A program made the position numbers and the translations under genes. The notes beneath the pieces are model-generated. The model searched no databases. It was not told the DNA's origin and saw only the letters and a program-made list of their open reading frames with translations. Shown in pieces: positions 57,936-64,000 of a stretch of 64,000 bases of DNA. Each line of letters begins with the position of its first letter. Position 1 is the first letter of the stretch. The stretch is from Scedosporium boydii (lineage: Eukaryota > Ascomycota > Sordariomycetes > Microascales > Microascaceae), in NCBI GenBank assembly GCA_002221725.1, contig NJFT01000031.1, forward strand, positions 62,001-126,000, in the 5' to 3' direction.

Positions 57936-59795
57936 CTAAATACTCGGAGGTGGAGGTCGCTGTACCTGAGGCAGAACAAGTCTTCCGCCGGAGAGGAGAG
58001 TATTCTTTCCCTCGAATCTTCGAGCGACCCTATCCCCGCCGTCGTGCCTCATCGGTGGTATTGTACTAGCGGTATCCTGAGCATCAATCTCCAAAGAGAT
58101 GCTCTGACCGGCCTTAAGATAAAAGGCTGTGGGATTAAAAGGAATTGTCAGAGTGTAAACCTTGCCCTTCTCAACTTTGGAACGTGGAGCGAGTGGCTGG
58201 AATGGCACACGTTCGTGCTCGTTAAAGGCAGCTTCAACTTCCTCTCTGTGGGAAAGGCGAAAGTAACCCTTCACAAAATGCTCGTTTGGTTCCCCGTGGT
58301 TGCCTTCTAAAATAAAAGGCTTGCCATTTGCGTCTAAAGCTCGAAGGCTCAGGAATATGTCGGAATCTTCTGCTTCGGTACTGACTTGGATTTCAACGAA
58401 AGGTGTTCCAAGAATCTCGAACGGTTCTCTAAACGTGCTGTCAAGCTCAAATGTAATCGTGCCGGTGAGCCCCTCATACTCGAAAACGTGTTCTCGTCCT
58501 GCTTGACATGCAAGGCTTAGCTTCTTATCTGGAGTTAGGTAAAATGACCTCTCTTCGGCAGGCATCTGGGGGAGGAAAAGCTGTCTCGTGCTCTCGATAG
58601 AAAGAACCTTCGCTGTGGTGCTGAATCAAACGAATTCGAGGTATATCCAGGATTCTGGAGTCCGTGATGCCGTGTAGAAAGTAATCGAGGAATTTTCTTT
58701 GTAATGCCACGTGTTCAGGATGGTGATACCACGCCAAATGATTTCCGGTATGCATCTCCAGCCATTTGTCTTTCGAAGATGATTTGTTAAAGGAGAGGAT
58801 GTTTCCTGGAAGATGGACCTCGCTGTCTGTCCAATTTCCAGCAGTGTAGAGAGGAACATCAATGTCAGAGAGCCTCCGTTGTTTGAATACTTTCCACAAA
58901 TCCGAGTCGGGATACTCGTAATCCCGGATAAGTCCAATGTAGTCTGCCCGATTGGCAGCAAGTTGTGCCGCATCTAGTCTTTTGTCTGCGTTCCCGCTTT
59001 GGTATGGGATGACGACGTTCTTGTACCAATGAGCGTGGAAGTTCTCTCCGCCAATCCCCCCTCTGCGCGTTGATTGATATATATCATGGCTTGCCTCATA
59101 GGCAACAACGCATGTCAAATGAGGCGGTTTCTGCATGGCAGCGATATATCTAATCATACCATAGTAGCTGATGCCACTGGTAGCTACTTTGCCACTCGAC
59201 CAAGGCTGAGTGCCAGCCCATTCAATTACGTCGTACAAGTCTATGCGTGGTCAGCGATATGTAGCCATGGTTAACTTAGGATAGGCGTACCTTGGCCCTC
59301 CGCATCCGTTCCGATTCTCATCGACCGCTCCAAGCTAAAAGGATCGAGACGCCCTTGGCTGCCGCCTACGCCGCGGCCGCCTACCCTTCACAGGGCGTAT
59401 CCGTACTCCTTCGTCTAGTTTGTCATTAGCATAAGAGCATAGGGCAAAAAAAAAATATTTTGTTAGAATCGTGTCGGAAACGTACCCAGATGAGCGGGTC
59501 AAGAAGTTCGAAACAGGCATGAGGTCCTAGCGGCTTGATTTGCCGGTACATGTCGGCATAATTACATTGTCGTTTGGGGGAGCCCGAACTCCAGAACGGG
59601 GATGTCTTTACCGTAGGGACCAAGGCTACAGATGACTGACACCTTCCGACCCTGCTTCGAGGCAGGAGGCAGAAAAACATCGGCGCACAATTCAATCCCG
59701 TCGCGCATTGGGATGTAGGTATGTTTGACAACCGTGTAACCATCCGCATCGACGACTTCGGTAGTATATTTGGGTAGGTTAGCTTTCGCCGCCAT
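57936..59795 (-). pseudogene. CocE/NonD-type alpha/beta hydrolase (X-Pro dipeptidyl-peptidase S15 fold), disabled
   Basis: Exon pieces on the minus strand: 59486..59795, 59291..59414, 57936..59240. The N-terminus gives YTVVKHTYIPMRDGIELCADVFLP and SLGPYGKD, followed by YADMYRQIKPLGPHACFELL, QPWSSGKVATSGISYYGM with the nucleophile Ser, MHTGNHLAWYHH and the C-terminal jelly-roll part GTPFVEIQVSTEAEDSDIFL. Three lesions break it: a frame change at TAATTA (59559-59564), an in-frame TGA at 59388-59390, and a frame change at a tandem GGCAGGCA (58557-58564). The family cleaves esters or peptides (cocaine esterase is the prototype). The sequence is otherwise well preserved, so loss looks recent. Confidence 0.85.
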
Positions 59796-59943
59796 GTTGC
59801 CTCGAATGGTGGATTGAAGATGGTTAGTGTGATGTTTCAAAAGCGATATATCACTCAGTTATTAAACGGGAGTAGCTAGTAAGACCTAATAAAAGGAGGA
59901 AATATGCTGATATTATATGATACCTGAACGAGAGCTGAACCAA

Positions 59944-60190
59944 ATACCCAGTGGAGATGCTGAAAAGGAGATCTTTACCGGGCACCATCGGCACAATATA
60001 AACCCCCGCAGAAAATCCATGCGGGGGATTATACCTCCGCCGTAGCCCGCACAAGAAAAATTGGCCGACACGACCTGCGGCCGATACCCGGTGGAGGGGC
60101 CGAAAGCAATAGCAGTATTAACCGCCCACAAAAACCCCATGTGGGAGTCCGAACCTCCGCTATACCCCGCACAAAATGAATACATGGTCG
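59944..60190. repeat. Degenerate tandem repeat of about 120-140 bp
   Basis: Two copies: one from 59944 (ATACCCAGTGGAG) to about 60070, one from 60084 (ATACCCGGTGGAG) to about 60190. Shared blocks are CCGCAC/CCGCACAA at the end, ACCTCCGC at 60033 and 60153, and a hairpin described in the findings. The region lies between two divergent pseudogenes. Reading on the minus strand gives a repeated CAGY-GG...H/RMGF, but no protein is supported. Confidence 0.7.
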
Positions 60191-60370
60191 ATATGAGTAG
60201 GCGACTACTATGGGTACGAATATAGCTAAGCTTGGTATTTCGCCCGATCCGCCCACTTTAAAAGGTACGTGAAGGAGCACTTATAAACGACGCAATCTGT
60301 GTGACTGATGGCCTACTCGAAACACTGTTATCGAAGCCGATACGACCGAATTGACTCTTAGACTACGAAA

Positions 60371-61363
60371 ATGGCGCACGAATTCAAAGGCACTCTCGGC
60401 GATCAGCACGATTGCCAGTTTGCTTCTGATCCTCGCAGGAACGAAGCTCTGGGGGCGAAGCTGCGAGACCGTCATGTGCTCATTGCCGGAGCTGGTCGTG
60501 GGATCGGGCGCGCGACGGCCGAGTTTTTCGCATACGCCAACGTCAAGTCACTCAGCTTGACGGCCCTGGAACTCGACGAGGTCGACGAAACTGCCTAATT
60601 ATGCAAGAAGATTAACCCCAACCTCTTGACCAAGACAGCGGCGTTTGATGTCAGGGACTATAATAAAGTGCAGCAATTTGTCGACGAAGTTCACAGCGAG
60701 TTCGGTCGGATTGACGTTCTTTTCATGAACGCTGGCCGGCCTCCACAGTGGCTGCCAGTTCACGAGTCGGACCCCGAAGTGTCGTGGGATACTGTGGCCA
60801 TATCGCTCCAGGGAGCCTTCAATTTCAGCCGGGCAGCACTACCACTACTGCGCAACAAGAAAGGCGGCCGAATCATTTTCACCGCTAGCGCAGGTGCCCA
60901 TATGGATAGAGGGGTGGGCAGCTATACGATCGGAAATCTTGGACTAATCCGACTGAGCGAGATCCTGCACCAAGAGAACAAGGAATACAATGTTAAAGCA
61001 TTTGCCATCCATCCGGGCTCTGTTCGCACTCGATTCTTCACCGACTTTCAAGATGCTGTTGACGGAAAGATCAAGCCAAACAGTTATGTGCCGTCGGCGA
61101 TGGGGGGTGATAAGAAGTCGGCCGAGCTTGTGGTTAGCTTATTCGGAAATGCCGCATGGGACACGCCGCAAATGCCGGCAGGCCTAGTTGTTGTTCTTGC
61201 CAGTGGGGATTTGGACTTTATGTCGGGCAGATACGTGGATGCCACCAAAAAAGTCGAGGACTATATCGCGGCAAAGGGTAAAATCACAGCTGAAGACTTG
61301 CACAGGGTAAAATTAGTGGCTGGCGATGGTGTGCTCTTGCCGTACAACCCGGAAGACCAGTAA
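60371..61363 (+). pseudogene. Short-chain dehydrogenase/reductase, interrupted by one TAA
   Basis: One frame from the ATG at 60371 to the stop at 61361-61363 would encode 330 residues, but TAA at 60596-60598 interrupts it after DEVDETA. The same frame continues KKINPN...TKTAAFDVRDYNKVQQF without change, so this is a single nonsense change, not a frameshift. The dinucleotide motif IAGAGRGIGRATAEF, MNAGRPPQ and IIFTASAGAH are normal. In the catalytic helix the YxxxK motif reads SYTIGN, so the Lys is Asn here. A GT-AG intron around the stop is not possible without removing family sequence. It could be a strain-specific loss, a sequencing error or readthrough. Confidence 0.75.
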
Positions 61364-61702
61364 TAGGGCCCATAGTGTGCTGTTAATTGCGGCTCAATGC
61401 AAACTTATTTTTCTTAGGAGCGGGCCAGAACTTCGCCGGAGACAAAGACGAATTCAATTCATGTTAATCTCGGTAGCGGTAGTGCAAGTCGTAATCTCCG
61501 ACAGGCGCTGATGCTAAGCCGGCGCCTCCTCTTCGGAGAAAATTGCCTCTATAGAAACAGGTACAATTTGCATGGCGCTTCATATAGACTCGCGAGCATG
61601 ATAACGTGCCGTGAATGGTAACGATATACGTTCACGCACCGGACTATATACACATACGCGAACGTCAAGATACCTGGCTCAAAACATTGCTCAGGACGCC
61701 GG
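61364..61702. other. Intergenic between convergent units
   Basis: 3' flanks only. Confidence 0.55.
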
Positions 61703-62595
61703 TTACGCCTGCGGACTGGCGTCCTTGGCGCTGATCACCTTGGCCGTGTATTTGCTACCAGATTCTTTTAGCGCTTCAAGTACGTCCTTCAGCTTATCGT
61801 GCTCCGGTGTCTAGAGCAGACGGCTCTCGTTAGTAAACGTCATCTTTCAAGGCGCCACTATCTCGGGACTTGGATTCTAGATAACTTACGGCACTAATCG
61901 CTTTCGCGGCCTCGGGATCGTTAGTCCCGGCAATACAAACAATCGTGTTGGCGTCCTCGCGCGAGGGCGCGACGACGAGATATTCTAGGCCGTTGAGGGC
62001 TGTTCCGGAGTTTAGGTATTCCTCAAAGGCGGCGGCGGCGGCGTCTTGCTTTTTGGCGGATATCTTTATATGGGAGGCGGACAGGAAAGGTCTAACAGGT
62101 GTCTTCGCCGCGCCGGGAAGGATCAGGTGGTGGCTGTGATGGCATCATTCAGTTTTACGTTCACGTTAAGAAAGATGAGAAGCATTAAAAAAGCGAACTA
62201 AAAATATGATACGGGGCTCGTACCAAGCGAAAGAAGGGTTTGTCGTGTCGATGAGCTTGCCAAACGCGGGCTTGATGCTCTGATAATGTTCACCTAAGTT
62301 GGGAGACACATCAGTCATAGATACGCCATTTTTTTAGTGGCCGCAACTTACCTGGCTCGAAGATATCCTTCTCCTCTGCCGAGGTCCAGTCTGCGATGAG
62401 AACGGCGATCTGAGGGTCCTCGATTTGAGAAGCGTAAAGGGATTGCCTTGAAATAGGGAAGGTGAGCGAGATGCCCGTCGTGTCGTAGAAGATTTCGTTC
62501 CACTCCTTGTCGGGGAGGCTACTCTTTCGGAACGTGCAGAGCTCGAGCAGGCGGCCAGGGCCGTCTTGCTTGGGGTATACGACGGGGAAAGGCAT
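61703..62595 (-). CDS. ABM/Dabb-like small protein
   Basis: Four exons on the minus strand: 62352..62595, 62224..62293, 61890..62133, 61703..61810; phases agree, 221 aa. All donors are GT and all acceptors AG; the third intron is 90 bp. Two similar halves are visible: LLELCTFRKSSLPDKEW...QIAVLIADWTSAEE and ASHIKISAKKQDAAAAAFEEYLNSG...TIVCIAGTNDPEAAKAISA, each a strand-helix-strand like the ABM (antibiotic-biosynthesis monooxygenase)/Dabb ferredoxin-like fold. Such proteins include small cofactor-free oxygenases and stress-responsive proteins. No catalytic residue can be named. No signal peptide. The joint of exons 2 and 3 (SFA|CHHLILP) is the least sure. Confidence 0.65.
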
Positions 62596-63718
62596 GTTTG
62601 CAGTGGAGGCTGCCGCACAGAAGCAATGTCAACGGGCGAGATTTGCGAGGGGCGGCAGACAGGAAATCTAAGCCGGGCTAGTGATACCCTATAGTAGTCG
62701 CGTGGACGATTGCGCTGGGAGCGACTTTGTTTTGTACGCTGCGGAGTACCTCATGTCCGCGTCCTCTGGATGATGCATTTTGAAGAGACGGCCGCAAGGA
62801 CTCCGGCACTCCGGTAACCCTACCCACTTGGGCCCTTGAAGTCCCATCGGAGTCTCCTACATAGTCCATCAGCTCGTATCCAGTGTCTTTTTTGCGCTAC
62901 GAGGCAGTTCCGCTCAACATCTCTTGCACGCCACCTCTAACGCTGCGACAGGAAGCTATCGTGGATATTCTATGGCTGTCCCATTTCCGAGCTCTCCCCA
63001 CACTATAGGGGGCGCTAGTTTGGTATATGCACCGGACGAAGAGCTCGAGCACCGAATTTAGTTCCAACATGCCCCATTACATTCCGTCGCAGTATCGGAT
63101 CCATCGGAGTATCGGATCAACGTGCGCAAAATAGGACTCCACCCCCGTTGTTCATTTTTTTCCCCTACCCCTTTAGGCAGGTATGCACCCCCGCGGCTAT
63201 TAGGTACCGGCCCTCTGACGAAGTGGTTTTTGTGGGGGGGGGGGAATGCACGCCCACGAAACAGAGGCGCCGCATTGGGATTTGCGCAGGTGACGGCGTG
63301 TCTGACACTTTGATTTGTACTTGACTCCCAGCCTGTTGGTGCGCATCGGCATTAGCAGTCGAGATGAGAGATAGATTATGCGTACTTTTTCGAGTATTTG
63401 CGGTTCATGTGCTTGTTAGGCCTCAGTGATCTGGTTGGCGTCATCGTGTTTTCGTCTTAGCCCTTTGGTAGTGGTTATGCAAGGTGATGTACATCCGGAA
63501 AACGAAAGAGCAGGCTCGACATAACTTGTACTATAAAAGTGACTTCAGAGTAAAGCAGTGTATCCACCCAGAGTCGCGTGTACTATGAACCAGCCCGACT
63601 CCATGGAGTTCTTATGATATAGTGACCGCAATTACTCAAGCCTACAAAAACGAATCGAATACAGTCCCCACAAGCGTGCAAATTGGTATTAAGAGTCAAA
63701 CATTGGCTAGTGGGCGGC
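62596..63718. other. Intergenic, no gene supported
   Basis: A G-run of ten or so occurs near 63233-63244. No frame or RNA gene is supported. Confidence 0.55.
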
Positions 63719-64000
63719 CTAAGCAACCGTCTCGACAGCCTGGATGGAGCCATCGCGCTTCTCGTTCTCACTGCTAGCAACCTCTCCAGCTTCCTGGCGG
63801 CGGCGGAGAGCCTCGCGCTTGAAGTGACGGGGTGGGACGTTTTCACCAAAGAGGTGGTCCATCTAGAAAATATAATATTAGCATAAATATTCTTTCTCTT
63901 CCTATTCTCAAGTAGAAAGAACCTCATTCCAGACTCACATCTTCGTAGGTAAGACCCATGGTCTCGGGAATGAGGAACCAGAAGGCGATGCACAATGGGA
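63719..64000 (-). CDS. MFS sugar transporter, 3' end only (runs off window)
   Basis: The last two exons, 63939..64000 (partial) and 63719..63862, separated by a 76-bp GT-AG intron. The partial product reads LCIAFWFLIPETMGLTYED, then MDHLFGENVPPRHFKREALRRRQEAG and a short Glu-rich tail. This is the last membrane segment and the PETKG-type motif of fungal sugar permeases (here PETMGLTYED) plus the cytosolic tail. The 5' part lies beyond position 64000, so length and substrate cannot be judged. Confidence 0.85.

Noticed and set aside
58565..58610. Intron ending CTTTTCCTCCCCCAG at the second CocE frame break
   Set aside because: The only donor upstream gives a 42-bp intron, divisible by three, which would not restore the frame.
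60591..60603. Second TAATTA, in the SDR pseudogene, as a transposon footprint
   Set aside because: Frame is the same before and after, so no 4-bp insertion occurred; the TAA is a simple nonsense codon.
1..64000. CRISPR arrays, operons, ribosome-binding sites, prophage
   Set aside because: The window is fungal nuclear DNA; spliceosomal introns and fungus-specific families rule out a prokaryotic reading. No regular spaced repeats were seen.

Overview
The window is nuclear DNA of a filamentous ascomycete, most likely Eurotiomycetes (Aspergillus/Penicillium-like). I infer this from the short GT-AG introns (mostly 50-130 bp) with CTAAC/CTGAC branch sites, the intron-containing nuclear tRNA-Asp, and fungus-specific families: C6 zinc-cluster factor, fungal rhodopsin-domain protein, BYS1, AA9 LPMO, QDR-type MFS, fungal PD-(D/E)XK proteins. 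The species cannot be named from this sequence alone. Splice models were built by hand, and joined reading frames were checked for phase.

Layout. 0-11 kb: an unassigned gene, a small Rieske protein, a probable tubby/LURP-like protein with a myristoylation-type N-terminus, an NmrA-like reductase with a GC-AG intron, a METTL21/EFM-type methyltransferase and a GFA (glutathione-dependent formaldehyde-activating-like) protein. 11.7-12.6 kb: a badly decayed aminoglycoside-phosphotransferase-like pseudogene with RIP-like stops. 13.6-21.7 kb: a methyltransferase of the meroterpenoid-cluster type, a rhodopsin-domain membrane protein, a QDR-like MFS drug transporter and a Ser/Thr-rich single-pass membrane protein. 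22.1 kb: tRNA-Asp(GTC) with a 10-nt intron, followed by about 4 kb without a supportable gene.

26-33 kb: a MetE-like protein, then a 386-aa protein with KKR-MARQ repeats, a fungal PD-(D/E)XK nuclease-like gene, and a collapsed partial copy of the 386-aa gene. 33-38 kb: an SDR divergent from a C2HC + Zn2Cys6 transcription factor, followed by a secreted GMC oxidoreductase; these three could form a small regulated module. 40-49 kb: a protein with about 13 tandem C-x2-H-x-C repeats, a PPC decarboxylase (CoA synthesis) divergent from a hotdog thioesterase, a BYS1-domain secreted protein and an MFS sugar transporter. 51-57 kb: a STE20/GCK-type kinase (SIN-like), an AA9 LPMO in seven exons and an S51 cyanophycinase-like peptidase.

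57.9-61.4 kb: a divergent pair of pseudogenes, a CocE-type hydrolase with three lesions and an SDR with one internal stop. They flank a degenerate tandem repeat carrying a conserved hairpin. 61.7-64 kb: an ABM/Dabb-like protein and the 3' end of an MFS sugar transporter that runs off the window.

Most genes look like ordinary accessory or metabolic genes rather than one large cluster. The least expected items are the Cys/His repeat protein, the nuclease-like gene lying between a gene and its degenerate copy, the decaying hydrolase/SDR pair, and the RIP-like pseudogene.
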